DNA of 47,228 nucleotides from Halieaceae bacterium MED-G27 (GTDB lineage: Bacteria; Pseudomonadota; Gammaproteobacteria; Pseudomonadales; Halieaceae). The notes beneath the pieces are model-generated. The model was not told the DNA's origin. It made no database searches and saw nothing but the letters and a program-made list of their open reading frames with translations. The stretch lies in contig NTKA01000010.1 in assembly GCA_002456975.1 (NCBI GenBank), positions 1-47,228 on the forward strand, given 5' to 3'. The position numbers and the translations under genes are program-made. This document shows, in pieces, positions 9,155-19,513 of the stretch (its first letter is position 1; each line of letters opens with the position of its first letter).

Positions 9155-9161
9155 TATATCA

Positions 9162-10166
9162 ATGATTAAGAGTAAATTATTTGGCCGATCGCTGTTTAAT
9201 GTAAAAGAGTCAGAGGCATTGCCGGTCGATTTTCTTTACGGCGTGCAATGGATGCTTGTGCTGTTGTCCTTCATCCTGATTAGTGGCTCGGCCGTGCACT
9301 TTTTCCGAACGCACGCCCTCGAATCTGTGAGCTTGATCATTCTTGCTGCTCAAGTGTTAGTGGCGTCGAGCGCCTGGGTTAGTTTAGAGCAGCAGCGATA
9401 TAACGTTCGAATCCAACATTTGCTTGTCATCACCATGATACTGGGCTTTTCTGGACAGGCCGCGCTCGGGCACGCACAGCATTTGGCGTGGACAATACCA
9501 ATCTACTTGGCTGGGATTTTAGTGCTGCCGACGTTAAGCGTGGCCTTAGTTGGTTTAACTATTACCTTCGTCGTTGCGTTGATCAACCCAGCACACCAAG
9601 TTGATCCAGCCAATCTTTTATTAGCACTCGCGGGTGCGGTACTTACACACAGAGTGAAACTGCAAGTCATAAAGCTGTCAGCTACGGCCGATACCGATGT
9701 TCTGACGGGCGCCTTGAACCGCCGACAATTCGACGCCTACGCGAGTCGGCACCTGGCTGATTTTCAGCGAAACCAGCGGCCATCGGCCCTAGTTCTCATC
9801 GATATTGATGACTTCAAAGCAATCAACGACTCATTGGGCCACGCTGTGGGTGACCGGGTGCTTAGCGAACTCACGCTATTGATTCAGAATCGTATCCGGA
9901 AAACGGATGCCGTTTTCCGCATTGGCGGTGACGAGTTTGTCGTAATACTGGTGGGCATCAGCGCAGAGACTGCTCAGAGTGTGGTGGAGGATATTCGCAA
10001 GCTTCTGTCATCAATGGATGACGTGCATCTCGCTTCCCTGAGATTTAGTGCAGGTTTATCTGATGTCGAAAATAATATGACGGTCGATACGTGGCTGGAT
10101 CGAGCCGATAAAGCGCTGTACCAAGCTAAAGGTGATGGTGGTAATGTGGCCTGCCTTGCGCGCTAG
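9162..10166 (+). CDS. Membrane-anchored diguanylate cyclase (GGDEF)
   Basis: Makes cyclic di-GMP from two GTP. It is 334 aa. The N-terminal half (about 25-165) has five or six hydrophobic helices with no recognised sensor name. The GGDEF domain covers about 175-334, with DVLTGALNRR, IDIDDFKAINDSLGH and an intact RIGGDEFVV catalytic motif. RKTD stands five residues before GGDEF, so the RxxD inhibitory site is present and product inhibition is likely. Only a weak ribosome-binding site is seen, and an inverted repeat overlaps that region. The next gene, a lipoprotein, starts 16 bases later and may be co-transcribed. Confidence 0.93.
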   Translation: MIKSKLFGRSLFNVKESEALPVDFLYGVQWMLVLLSFILISGSAVHFFRTHALESVSLIILAAQVLVASSAWVSLEQQRYNVRIQHLLVITMILGFSGQAALGHAQHLAWTIPIYLAGILVLPTLSVALVGLTITFVVALINPAHQVDPANLLLALAGAVLTHRVKLQVIKLSATADTDVLTGALNRRQFDAYASRHLADFQRNQRPSALVLIDIDDFKAINDSLGHAVGDRVLSELTLLIQNRIRKTDAVFRIGGDEFVVILVGISAETAQSVVEDIRKLLSSMDDVHLASLRFSAGLSDVENNMTVDTWLDRADKALYQAKGDGGNVACLAR

Positions 10167-10182
10167 GTTTCGCATTAACAAG

Positions 10183-11049
10183 ATGCCACTTCTCAGGACC
10201 CTACTGACGGCACTACTCATTCTGACAGTCTTGTCTGGTTGCTCAGCCAATCGATTTCTTTACAACCGCTTAGACACCTTCGTGAATTGGTGGATTGACG
10301 ACTATGTGGCGTTATCGGTCGAGCAACAAGGAGCGTTCGATGCCGGCCTGTCTTCGGTATTGCGGTGGCATCGCTATGACGAACTGCCGCGTTACAAGAC
10401 AATCATTGCGGAATCGCTCGCGGCGCTGGAAGGGGGTGTCACTCTCGTTGAAGCCGAGCTTATCGCCGACGGTATCGATCAAGCCGTGATGAGGCTACAA
10501 GGGCAGATGCTTGAGCTGCTACTCGATGTGGGCGACTTGCTCACCGATGAGCAGATCGCTGAGTTTCTATCGACTATCGACGACGACCAAGCAAGCTATC
10601 GTGATAAGCGATTGTCTCGCTCTAATGACGAGTACTTTGAAGACTCCGCCGACTCACTCGAGGATTTAGCCAAGCGCTTACTCGGGCGGCTAACCAGAGA
10701 GCAGAAACAGCTTGTTGCGTCGACGAGCCGAGAGCTCACACGCCTCGATGGTCTGTGGTATGCCGATCGCGAAAAATGGGGGGCCAGTCTCAGAGCCATC
10801 TTGGAGCAGCGCACCGACGATTGGCGAGGGGATATTATTGCCCTCGTCGAGGACCGCGAGGCAGAACGGATTCCCGATTATGTCACTGCAATTGACCGTA
10901 ATGGCGAGATTATTTTGGTATTGCTGGTCGATGTGATAAATAGCCGCAGCGAGCGTCAGGACCGACGCCTACGGGACTTTCTCACCGACTTGACTGAGGA
11001 CATCGACGCATTATCGGCTCGTATTGAGCCCGCCATCGACGAGGCTTAA
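10183..11049 (+). CDS. DUF6279-type lipoprotein
   Basis: Predicted lipoprotein of 288 aa with no known function. The signal sequence [20 protein letters not shown] ends in the lipobox LSGC, so it is lipidated at that Cys. After it comes [21 protein letters not shown], which resembles the start of the DUF6279 family; the rest is acidic, helical and rich in Arg and Glu. I chose ATG 10183 because it begins the signal peptide; an ATG at 10132 would add 17 residues and overlap the GGDEF gene. It ends tail to tail with ilvD, the stop codons overlapping by 4 bases. Confidence 0.8.
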   Translation: MPLLRTLLTALLILTVLSGCSANRFLYNRLDTFVNWWIDDYVALSVEQQGAFDAGLSSVLRWHRYDELPRYKTIIAESLAALEGGVTLVEAELIADGIDQAVMRLQGQMLELLLDVGDLLTDEQIAEFLSTIDDDQASYRDKRLSRSNDEYFEDSADSLEDLAKRLLGRLTREQKQLVASTSRELTRLDGLWYADREKWGASLRAILEQRTDDWRGDIIALVEDREAERIPDYVTAIDRNGEIILVLLVDVINSRSERQDRRLRDFLTDLTEDIDALSARIEPAIDEA

Positions 11050-12890
11050 TCGTCTAACAGCGATAGATCTCTGACGGCACCGCGATCTGCACTGGTTACT
11101 GTCTTGGCATAGAATTTCAGCGCTGGGCTTACCTGACGGGGCCGCGCTTGCTCTGGCGTGTAAGGTCTGACTCGCCCCTCCTGTTGCAAGCGTCGTTCAG
11201 CTAAGGCTTCGGTGCTCAGGACAACATCGATTCGTCGGTTAGGAATGTCGATATTAACTGTATCGCCATCGAGCACCAGCGCAATCGCTCCCCCTGCAGC
11301 TGCCTCGGGTGACACGTGACCGATAGACAGACCCGACGTACCTCCTGAGAAACGTCCATCGGTCACCAATGCGCAGGCTTTTCCTAATCCCTTTGATTTG
11401 AGGTAGCTAGTCGGATACAACATTTCTTGCATGCCTGGGCCTCCGCGCGGACCTTCGTATCGCACGATGACGACAGCGCCTTCTTGCACGCGGTCTTCCA
11501 AAATATCGGCCACCGCGGCCTCCTGGCTCTCGCAAAGGTGTGCGGGGCCAGAGAACGTCAACAACTCGTCTTCAACCCCGGCTGTTTTTACGACACAACC
11601 ATCCTCAGCAATGTTGCCGAACAGTACAGCGAGTCCACCCTCGGCTGAGTAAGCATGCTCATTCGAGCGGATACAGCCCTCAGCGCGATCGAGATCTAAA
11701 GAGGGCCACCGAGTCGATTGACTAAAGGCTTGCTGAGTCGGAATACCCGCAGGACCAGCGCTAAATCGCTCGTGCGCGATGGGGTTATCGGATACTGCGA
11801 TATCCCAGGCTTCGATGGCATCACCAATGCTCTTGCTGTGTACAGTGACGCAATCGAGATTTAAGCGATCGGATCTGGCCAGTTCACCCAAAATTGCTAG
11901 TACGCCCCCGGCACGGTGCACGTCTTCCATATGATATTTTGGGGTGCTTGGTGCCACTTTGCAGAGTTGAGGTACCTGCCTCGATAGCACATCGATATCG
12001 GCCATCGTAAAGTCCAACTCGGCCTCTTGTGCCGCCGCCAATAGATGCAAGATCGTATTGGTTGAGCCGCCCATGGCGATGTCTAGACTCATAGCATTCT
12101 CGAAGGCGGCACGATTAGCAATTGTGCGCGGGAGTGCGTTAGCATCATCTTCAACATACCAGCGCCGTGTCAGTTCAACGATTAATCTACCCGCTTCTAG
12201 AAACAGTGCTTCGCGGTCTGAGTGCGTAGCGAGTAGCGAGCCATTGCCCGGCAGGCTGAGTCCAAGCGCCTCGGTGAGGCAGTTCATAGAGTTTGCGGTG
12301 AACATCCCGGAGCAAGAGCCGCAGGTTGGACAGGCCGAGCGCTCATAGGCGGCTACTTTCTCATCATCCGCTGACGTGTCGGCAGCAATCACCATGGCAT
12401 CAACTAGGTCTAGCTTGTGTTCGGAAAGCGCTGTCTTACCCGCTTCCATCGGACCGCCTGACACAAAGACTACCGGGATATTGAGTCGCATTGCTGCGTT
12501 TAACATCCCAGGTGTGATTTTGTCGCAGTTGGAAATACACACCATGGCATCGGCGCAGTGTGCGTTCACCATGTATTCCACCGAATCGGCGATAATATCC
12601 CGCGAGGGCAGGCTATAGAGCATTCCATCGTGTCCCATGGCGATGCCATCATCTACAGCGATGGTATTGAACTCCTTGGCAACGCCGCCCGCAGCTTCAA
12701 TTTCGCGGGCGACCAGCTGGCCCATGTCTTTTAAGTGCACGTGGCCGGGTACAAATTGCGTAAAGGAATTAACCACCGCGACTATTGGTTTTTCAAAGTC
12801 TGCATCCGTCATGCCGGTAGCACGCCAAAGCGCGCGAGCACCCGCCATATTGCGTCCTGCTGTAGAGGTCCGCGATCGGTATTGAGGCAT
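11046..12890 (-). CDS. ilvD: Dihydroxy-acid dehydratase
   Basis: Fe-S enzyme that dehydrates dihydroxyacids to 2-ketoacids for isoleucine and valine. It is 614 aa, the same length class as E. coli IlvD. Cluster-binding and signature segments are seen: [20 protein letters not shown] and [17 protein letters not shown]; the C-terminal signature is [19 protein letters not shown] lies upstream of the ATG at 12890. It is the last gene of a minus-strand run, pit-argA-ilvD, with a 35-base gap to argA. Confidence 0.97.
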   Translation of the reverse strand: MPQYRSRTSTAGRNMAGARALWRATGMTDADFEKPIVAVVNSFTQFVPGHVHLKDMGQLVAREIEAAGGVAKEFNTIAVDDGIAMGHDGMLYSLPSRDIIADSVEYMVNAHCADAMVCISNCDKITPGMLNAAMRLNIPVVFVSGGPMEAGKTALSEHKLDLVDAMVIAADTSADDEKVAAYERSACPTCGSCSGMFTANSMNCLTEALGLSLPGNGSLLATHSDREALFLEAGRLIVELTRRWYVEDDANALPRTIANRAAFENAMSLDIAMGGSTNTILHLLAAAQEAELDFTMADIDVLSRQVPQLCKVAPSTPKYHMEDVHRAGGVLAILGELARSDRLNLDCVTVHSKSIGDAIEAWDIAVSDNPIAHERFSAGPAGIPTQQAFSQSTRWPSLDLDRAEGCIRSNEHAYSAEGGLAVLFGNIAEDGCVVKTAGVEDELLTFSGPAHLCESQEAAVADILEDRVQEGAVVIVRYEGPRGGPGMQEMLYPTSYLKSKGLGKACALVTDGRFSGGTSGLSIGHVSPEAAAGGAIALVLDGDTVNIDIPNRRIDVVLSTEALAERRLQQEGRVRPYTPEQARPRQVSPALKFYAKTVTSADRGAVRDLSLLDD

Positions 12891-12925
12891 GAATTTATTC
12901 TCCTACGCGTGGGCGTTACAGCGCA

Positions 12926-14188
12926 CTAAAAGTTTTGAAGCATCAACAACTTCGATTGTCGCGACTGGTCGATATTTTCGTAGAGGCTGTCTGGTAACTC
13001 TTGCAATGATATCTCAGAGAACCCCTGTTCTCTAAACCAATGCGCTGTTTGTGTTGTTCGTGCGAATAATCGAGAGATTCCCGAGCTGATGGCACGCTGT
13101 TTGGCATGATTCATTAGGTGCTCGCCATGACCTAAATCGCGGTAGGCAGGGTCCGTCGCTAAGCACGCCATCTCGGCTAAATTGTCATCATGGTGGCAGT
13201 AGACGGCGACACAGGCAATCACGCGACCATCCCTTAGCACACAGATATAGTCATCGATTTCTCGTTCGATTCGCTCGAGCGATCGCGGCACGAGCACACC
13301 GGCGCTCTCTAACGGGCGAATCAACTCGATAAGCCCTGGGATATCCTCGATAGTCGCGGCCCTTGTTTGTTCATAGGGCTCCGGTGATATCAAGGTGCCT
13401 GCACCGTCGTGGGTGAACAGCTCCTTTAGCAGGGCGCCGTTATCATGGAATCCAATAAGATGGGCTCGTGCAACACCCGCATCGCAGACATCGCAGGCCA
13501 GCTGTATCAGCGGACGTATCGCCTGCTCTGGCGCGGCAGATCGAAGCTCATCAACGGTTGTTTGCCTGACTAGCTCACCGTCGCATTTCAGGCCGTCGTG
13601 CTCCGACAACACTATGACTTTGTCTGCGGCGATGGCGACCGCGACTGCCCTGAGAAGATCCAGTGAATCGAGAGCGAATGTCTCGCCTGCTGGCGAGTGA
13701 CCGAGGGGAGGCAGCACGCAAATGGAACCGCCACTCAAGCAGTGATGAACAGCAGACACATCGACGCTTCTTACGACGCCGTTTGAGCCGAAGTCTGTCC
13801 CATCTATCACGCCGATGGGGCGCGCGGTTACATAATTCCCGGTTGTCACTTTCAAGCGAGTACGATGCAGCGGTGAATTGGGAAGGCCGGTCGATAGCTT
13901 CTGCTCGATGGCGAGATGAGCATCCGCGCTTTCTGATAAGTGCTGTGCCAGGCCATCCTTGCTGAGCGGTCGGTCTCGATAAAATTCAGCCGGCTTGGCT
14001 ACATCGTGAACGATGACGAGCTTGATCCCCATCGAATGCATAAGTGCTAGGTCGTGAATAAGATTACCGAAGTTATCATCATGCAGAGCGCCGGAGCTCA
14101 GACCGACCACCATGGTTTTTCCACGGTGAGCGTTGATATAGGGCGCCGTGTGGCGAAACCATTCAATGGTTTGAGTGCTAGTGGTCAA
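12926..14188 (-). CDS. argA: N-acetylglutamate synthase
   Basis: First step of arginine synthesis: acetyl-CoA plus glutamate to N-acetylglutamate. It is 420 aa (E. coli 443). It starts FRHTAPYINAHRGKT like other ArgA proteins, with an amino-acid-kinase fold (about 1-270) that binds the arginine inhibitor, then a GNAT acetyltransferase domain (about 280-420) with DPAYRDLGHGEHLM and HWFREQGF. The only start in the right place is TTG at 14188, so translation may be weak. It lies 9 bases after the phosphate transporter gene and 35 before ilvD. Confidence 0.93.
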   Translation of the reverse strand: MTTSTQTIEWFRHTAPYINAHRGKTMVVGLSSGALHDDNFGNLIHDLALMHSMGIKLVIVHDVAKPAEFYRDRPLSKDGLAQHLSESADAHLAIEQKLSTGLPNSPLHRTRLKVTTGNYVTARPIGVIDGTDFGSNGVVRSVDVSAVHHCLSGGSICVLPPLGHSPAGETFALDSLDLLRAVAVAIAADKVIVLSEHDGLKCDGELVRQTTVDELRSAAPEQAIRPLIQLACDVCDAGVARAHLIGFHDNGALLKELFTHDGAGTLISPEPYEQTRAATIEDIPGLIELIRPLESAGVLVPRSLERIEREIDDYICVLRDGRVIACVAVYCHHDDNLAEMACLATDPAYRDLGHGEHLMNHAKQRAISSGISRLFARTTQTAHWFREQGFSEISLQELPDSLYENIDQSRQSKLLMLQNF

Positions 14189-14197
14189 GTGAGGCTC

Positions 14198-15463
14198 TTA
14201 GATAAAAACAGCTTTAAGCGTGTAGAAGTAGGCGATAGCAAGCACCGCAGCTATGGGGAGAGTAACAAGCCAGCTTGAAACGATTTGCTTCACGGTATTG
14301 AAGTCGACGACCCCTGTACCACGTGCCAACCCAACCCCAAGAACGGCACCGACTAGGGTGTGGGTTGTGGAAATCGGGAGCCCGGTACCCGAGGCGATAA
14401 CGACCGTACCCGCTGCACCGAGCTCGGCTGCAAAACCTCGGCTTGGTGTCAGCTCAGTGATTCGCTTGCCGATGGTTCCGATAACCCGCCAACCATAAGT
14501 GGCAAGCCCCACGACAATGCCCACGGCGCCAACCAACAGCACCCACCACGGCATGCCTGATTTGGCCGCAATTGACCCGCTGTCTTGAACAGTCTGAACA
14601 ACAGCAGCAACCGGGCCCACCGCATTGGCTACATCGTTGGAGCCATGGGCAAATGCCATGCCACAGGCCGTGAATATCATGAGCATGCCAAATATCGTTT
14701 CAATACCCATGCCTGAGTCTTGGCTGAGTCGCCGTCTCACCCAGGCGCCACCGGCGGCCGCGACAAGAAGGCCGATGATTGCCGATAGGACGGCGGCGTC
14801 GACAAACCCCGAGCCTGTCCCTAGATCGATATCCAAACCGACGTGCTTGAGTCCCTTGAGCAAGGTAACCATGGAGATCATGAATCCGACCATCCACATG
14901 TAAAGGGGTACCCACTTGGCTGCCGCGGCTGTTGCGTCGTCTTTGTTTAGAACCAGCGCTTCGACGGACTTGTAGAGACACCAAGCGATGCTGCCAGCCA
15001 ACACCGGTGAGACGACCCAACTTGCTGAGATTTCACCGACTGTTCCCCAATTGACAGCATCCACCGATACGGCGACCACGGAAAAGCCAACGATTGCGCC
15101 AACGATCGAATGCGTTGTAGAGACGGGCCATCCTCGATGGCTGGCAATCAGCAACCAGGTTGCAGCGGCGAGCAGCGCCGACAACATACCGAATACAAAT
15201 TGTTCCGGAATCGCCTCAAACAAAGCGGGGTCGATAATGCCTTTGCGGATGGTGGAGGTCACTTCACCGCCAGCCAAAAAGGCGCCAAGAAATTCAAAAA
15301 TCGCCGCTACAATAATGGCTTGCTTTAATGTGAGCGCCCCCGCCCCCACAGAAGTGCCCATGGCATTTGCGACATCATTTGCGCCAATCCCCCACGCCAT
15401 AAATAGGCCAAAGGCGAGGACCAAAAACATAATGGCGCCATAGTGGCTAGCTAATATTTCCAT
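14198..15463 (-). CDS. Pit-family inorganic phosphate transporter
   Basis: Low-affinity proton- or sodium-coupled phosphate permease of the inner membrane, 421 aa, with roughly ten to twelve hydrophobic helices. Both halves carry the PiT signature: GANDVANAMGTSVG near the N-terminus and HGSNDVANAVGPVA in the second half, with ISTTHT-type turns (VSTTHSIVGA, ISTTHTLVGA). No DUF47/PhoU-like partner gene is beside it, which is commoner for this family. On the coding strand about 60 bases upstream, TTGTCATAA resembles half of a Pho box, but the second half is poor. Confidence 0.93.
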   Translation of the reverse strand: MEILASHYGAIMFLVLAFGLFMAWGIGANDVANAMGTSVGAGALTLKQAIIVAAIFEFLGAFLAGGEVTSTIRKGIIDPALFEAIPEQFVFGMLSALLAAATWLLIASHRGWPVSTTHSIVGAIVGFSVVAVSVDAVNWGTVGEISASWVVSPVLAGSIAWCLYKSVEALVLNKDDATAAAAKWVPLYMWMVGFMISMVTLLKGLKHVGLDIDLGTGSGFVDAAVLSAIIGLLVAAAGGAWVRRRLSQDSGMGIETIFGMLMIFTACGMAFAHGSNDVANAVGPVAAVVQTVQDSGSIAAKSGMPWWVLLVGAVGIVVGLATYGWRVIGTIGKRITELTPSRGFAAELGAAGTVVIASGTGLPISTTHTLVGAVLGVGLARGTGVVDFNTVKQIVSSWLVTLPIAAVLAIAYFYTLKAVFI

Positions 15464-15703
15464 TGGTAATTCCTACCCTGGGGTTTGCTTCGACTATACG
15501 ACGCAAATTAGATCATTGGTTTATGACAATAATGGGTCTGCCCGCGGCGTGTGGTTTACCTAGGCGCGCACTCCCACAATGCACGCCAAGTATATTCGCC
15601 AGCAGATTAACCCTCTACCCCATCCCCTCTGCGGTTGCGGCTGAAACGCAATCGAAGGATAGTAGTCACAGAGACATTGTCGAAGGCCCTGTGAGCACGT
15701 GGC
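15464..15703. other. Divergent intergenic region, pit/glnE
   Basis: 240 bases with no gene I can support. It must hold promoters for both flanking genes, but I found no convincing -35/-10 pair. Confidence 0.5.
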
Positions 15704-18514
15704 GTGAAGACCAACGAGACCCTAGATCTTTTTTTCGAGCGTGTAGGTGGAGAATTACCTGGGGGCTGGCTTGAGGAGCGTGTACCGGATGACCAGCGTG
15801 ATGCACTGATCAGGCTCTTTGCTTCGAGTGAATTTTTCCGCGATCTGTTTCAGGCAAATGCTAGCTGGGCACTGTCGGAGTTGGATTGGGCTTCTCCACC
15901 GGTAGATACCGTGTCCTTGCTGTTTGATGAGGCAGTACCGATCAGCTCTACCCTCGCGGAAGACGAGTTTTTAGCCGATCTTCGTCAGCGGCGCCGACGC
16001 TGCATGTTGCACATCGTGTGGTCGAGCTTCGTTGATCCGGATGGTTTGGACCGGGCGCTGTTTGCTATGTCCGCGCTGGCCGATTCGGTGATTCGGCAAA
16101 GCCTCCTGTACTCGAAAGAGCAATTGGTAGCACGCTTAGGCAGACCGGTTGGTGCATCGAGCGGCGAGGAGCAGGCGCTACTCGTAGTCGCCATGGGTAA
16201 AATGGGTGGCTATGAGCTCAACCTATCGTCCGATATTGACATCATGTTCGCTTACAACGACCCCGGTGAGACCATGGGTGGTCGAAAGAGCGTCTCCAAT
16301 CAGGAGTACTTCACCCGGCAAGCACAAGCGATTATTAGGTATCTGGACTCAGTAACCGCAGACGGCCGAGTATTTCGCGTCGATACCCGGCTTAGACCTT
16401 TCGGTGACAGCGGTGCTCTGGTTGCTAATCTTCCCGCCCTGGAGACCTACTATCAGGAGCATGGAAGAAACTGGGAGCGCTATGCCCTGATGAAAGCGCG
16501 GGTTATCAGCTTGGCTCCCGCGCAGCACCAAGAGATCAACGATTTATTTCGACATTTCGTCTACCGTCGTTATATCGATTTTGGCATTATCGACGGGCTG
16601 CGCGATATGAAGCGCCTGATTGAGACCGAGCGGGTTAACAAGGATTACGACGATGATGTCAAACGAGGACGCGGAGGCATCAGAGAGGCAGAGTTTATTG
16701 TCCAGTCACACCAATTAACGCGAGGTGGACGCTACCCCGAACTCAGATGTCGAGGGTTTGCCGAGTCGATCGAGGTTTTGACTGATGCGGGCTACCTCGA
16801 CAAAGACTACAGCGAGACTCTGCATCAGAGTTATCGTTTTCTTCGGCAGGTAGAGCATGCGTTGCAGGCGCTCGCTGACCGGCAGACCCACGCCCTGCCC
16901 ACGAGCCCTGACGATCAACAATGCGTTGTGGGCCTGCTGAATCAGCCATCCTGGGCCTCACTGGCAGGGCGGATTGCCACGGCACGCACCGACATTGCTG
17001 AGCGTTTTGATGCGCTTCTAGCTGAGCCAGGGGAGCGCCGGTCCCTCTTGCTCGCAGGCGACTCAGATAATATGACGATCGATCGAGGATCTATCGATGA
17101 GTTGGGCTTGGCTCGGGCGGCCAGCTTTTTACCTGCGCTCGACGCTTTTACAGCAAATGCCAGGCTTCACCTCATGGATGAAGAAGGTTTGCGCCGTCTC
17201 CAACGGCTCTTACCACTGTTATGCCAATCTGCCGACAAGCTCGAGACATCCTTAAGCGCCTTTGAGCGAGTGCTATCAATTGTCGAGGCCGTCCTACGCC
17301 GGAGCGCTTATTTGTCGCTACTCGCTGAGAACCCATCTGCGCTCGACCGACTGGTGTTTTTGACTGCTCGCAGTCGATTTATCGCCGATCGTCTGCAAGA
17401 GCGTCCTGAGCTTCTGGATGAGCTCCTGTTTCCCGATCGCTTGTTCACTGCGCCGAGCCGAGACGATATCGCGATACTTCTCAATCAATACCGAAAGCGT
17501 TGGTCCGGCTCCGACTTGGAGGCGCCGATGCAGGATTTGCGGCGATTTAAGGACGAGATCGTGTTCCGGGTGGCGGCGAGTGAGCTCGAGGGTTCCTTGC
17601 CGCTGATGAAAGTGAGCGACAATTTATCGTTTCTCGCTGAAGTTATTCTCGATGAGGCGGTTACTCAAGCGAAGACAGAGCTTGAGTTGCGGCATGGCAC
17701 CCCGGGTAATAGCGCAGGCTTCGCCATACTCGCCTACGGTAAGTTGGGCGGACTCGAACTGAACTATCAGTCGGACCTCGATTTGGTATTTGTTTGTGAC
17801 GGCGAGTCCGGAATGACCAATGGCGATAAACCCATTGAAAACTATCGCTACTTCACACGACTGGCACAGAAAGTCATTCATATTCTGACCACCACCATGC
17901 TCGGCGGTCGCTTGTACGAGGTTGATCTCCGGTTGCGGCCCAATGGCGAATCGGGCCTTCTGGTGACCACTTTGAGTGCCCTAACCCATTATTTATGGCG
18001 AGATGCCTGGACTTGGGAGCACCAGGCTTTGGTTCGCGCGCGGGCGGTCGCGGGCGATACGGGATTAATTCAAGGCCTTGAGGCGTTGCGGCTCGATGTA
18101 TTGGCGATGCCGCGCGACGAGCGGACATTGCGAGATGATGTTGTATCGATGCGACAGAAAATGCGAGTGCAGAGCCTCGGCGGCGAAAAAGGAGACCTGG
18201 CGAGCGATCTGAAATACGGTGAAGGCGGTATTGTTGATATCGAATTTGTGGTGCAATACCTGACTCTGCGAAACGCAAGCGACTCAAAAACGATTGCTCG
18301 CTGGTCTGATGTGGTGAGATTGCTGGCAGATTTAGGTGAGTCGTTGGCGGTCGACAGCAAGGAAGCGGCATTGCTCACCAATGCTTACTTGACGCTCAGG
18401 TCGATAGCTCATGAGTCAACCATCGCACTCACGGATGAGTCGTCGGTGGAGCGCGCAGCAACAATAATGAATCAGTCGGCGCCGCTGTGTCGCCGGCTAC
18501 TACCCGGTTTATAA
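15704..18514 (+). CDS. glnE: Bifunctional glutamine synthetase adenylyltransferase/adenylyl-removing enzyme
   Basis: Switches glutamine synthetase activity by adding or removing AMP in response to PII and glutamine. It is 936 aa (E. coli 946). Two nucleotidyltransferase domains are present, each with its own signature: GKMGGYELNLSSDIDIMFAY near residue 165 and GKLGGLELNYQSDLDLVF near 679; each is followed by an all-helical segment, with RGGIREAEFIVQ and EGGIVDIEFVVQ. Both halves therefore look catalytically complete. The start is GTG at 15704; the ribosome-binding site is poor and the exact start is uncertain. ilvE follows after 38 bases. Confidence 0.96.
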   Translation: MKTNETLDLFFERVGGELPGGWLEERVPDDQRDALIRLFASSEFFRDLFQANASWALSELDWASPPVDTVSLLFDEAVPISSTLAEDEFLADLRQRRRRCMLHIVWSSFVDPDGLDRALFAMSALADSVIRQSLLYSKEQLVARLGRPVGASSGEEQALLVVAMGKMGGYELNLSSDIDIMFAYNDPGETMGGRKSVSNQEYFTRQAQAIIRYLDSVTADGRVFRVDTRLRPFGDSGALVANLPALETYYQEHGRNWERYALMKARVISLAPAQHQEINDLFRHFVYRRYIDFGIIDGLRDMKRLIETERVNKDYDDDVKRGRGGIREAEFIVQSHQLTRGGRYPELRCRGFAESIEVLTDAGYLDKDYSETLHQSYRFLRQVEHALQALADRQTHALPTSPDDQQCVVGLLNQPSWASLAGRIATARTDIAERFDALLAEPGERRSLLLAGDSDNMTIDRGSIDELGLARAASFLPALDAFTANARLHLMDEEGLRRLQRLLPLLCQSADKLETSLSAFERVLSIVEAVLRRSAYLSLLAENPSALDRLVFLTARSRFIADRLQERPELLDELLFPDRLFTAPSRDDIAILLNQYRKRWSGSDLEAPMQDLRRFKDEIVFRVAASELEGSLPLMKVSDNLSFLAEVILDEAVTQAKTELELRHGTPGNSAGFAILAYGKLGGLELNYQSDLDLVFVCDGESGMTNGDKPIENYRYFTRLAQKVIHILTTTMLGGRLYEVDLRLRPNGESGLLVTTLSALTHYLWRDAWTWEHQALVRARAVAGDTGLIQGLEALRLDVLAMPRDERTLRDDVVSMRQKMRVQSLGGEKGDLASDLKYGEGGIVDIEFVVQYLTLRNASDSKTIARWSDVVRLLADLGESLAVDSKEAALLTNAYLTLRSIAHESTIALTDESSVERAATIMNQSAPLCRRLLPGL

Positions 18515-18552
18515 AGGATCGACGCGATAGTCGACGCGGTGTGAGAAAAACT

Positions 18553-19482
18553 ATGGACCTCTCTAAATTATCTGGATCAATTTGGCTCGATGGAGAATTA
18601 GTCCCCTGGGAAGAGGCAAAGGTTCACGTACTCACCCACACTTTCCACTATGGTTTGGGCGTCTTCGAGGGCGTGAGGGCCTACGCTACCCCAGATTCAG
18701 GCACCTGCATCTTCAGACTTAAAGAGCACACCGACCGGCTTTTCCGCTCTGCCAAAATTTTGCAGATGGACATGCCCTACGACAAGGACACCTTGAACGA
18801 GGCGCAGCGGCAAGTGGTTCGTGTCAATGGTCTAGAGGAAGCCTATATCAGACCAATGTGTTTTCTCGGCTCTGAAGGTATGGGATTGCGCGCCGATAAC
18901 CTTAAAACGCACGTGATGGTCGCCGCGTGGTCATGGCCCTCCTACATGGACCCCGAGGCGAGAGATCGAGGGATTAAGGTGCGAACGTCTAGCTACACCC
19001 GACACCACGTCAACATCACGATGTGCAAGGCAAAAGCAAATGGCAATTACATCAATTCCATTTTGGCTTTGCGCGAGGCGTTGGACTCCGGCTGCGAGGA
19101 AGCGCTTCTTCTCGATAACGAGGGATATGTTGCCGAAGGCAGCGGTGAGAATGTTTTTATTGTGCGCGACGGTAAGTTGTTCACCCCTGAGCTAACCTCG
19201 TGTTTGGAAGGCATCACCCGAGACAGTATCTTCCGCATTGCGGCTGATTTGGGCCATGAAATTGTTGAGCGACGTATTACTCGCGATGAGTTTTATGTGG
19301 CGGATGAGGCGTTTTTCACGGGCACCGCCGCTGAGGTGGTGCCGATTCGCGAACTGGATGGAAGACAGATCGGGAGTGGCAGTCGGGGACCCTTGACCGA
19401 AGCTATGCAAGCTATCTACTTCGACAGTGTCCGTGGTCGAGACACACGCTATGGTAGCTGGGTGACCGCTGTCGCTGATTAG
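18553..19482 (+). CDS. ilvE: Branched-chain amino-acid aminotransferase
   Basis: PLP-dependent class IV transaminase, last step of leucine, isoleucine and valine synthesis. It is 309 aa from the ATG at 18553, identical in length to E. coli IlvE. Typical segments: HTFHYGLGVFEGVRAY, IRPMCFLGSEGMGL, the PLP-lysine region CKAKANGNYINSILA, EGSGENVFIV and FFTGTAAEVVPI. An upstream in-frame extension to 18487 overlaps glnE and is not needed. Closely follows glnE on the same strand. Confidence 0.96.
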   Translation: MDLSKLSGSIWLDGELVPWEEAKVHVLTHTFHYGLGVFEGVRAYATPDSGTCIFRLKEHTDRLFRSAKILQMDMPYDKDTLNEAQRQVVRVNGLEEAYIRPMCFLGSEGMGLRADNLKTHVMVAAWSWPSYMDPEARDRGIKVRTSSYTRHHVNITMCKAKANGNYINSILALREALDSGCEEALLLDNEGYVAEGSGENVFIVRDGKLFTPELTSCLEGITRDSIFRIAADLGHEIVERRITRDEFYVADEAFFTGTAAEVVPIRELDGRQIGSGSRGPLTEAMQAIYFDSVRGRDTRYGSWVTAVAD

Positions 19483-19513
19483 CGACCGCAGTACTCGCTT
19501 AGGGTTAGGAACT

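Noticed and set aside
15512-15530. Possible Pho box upstream of the phosphate transporter
   Set aside because: Only one half (TTGTCATAA) matches well; the second half is poor, so I do not list it as a site.
15463-15774. 103-codon open frame between pit and glnE
   Set aside because: It runs over the divergent region into glnE in another frame, with no ribosome-binding site or family resemblance.
17874-18371. 165-codon open frame on the minus strand
   Set aside because: Antisense to the glnE second nucleotidyltransferase region, which is clearly coding.
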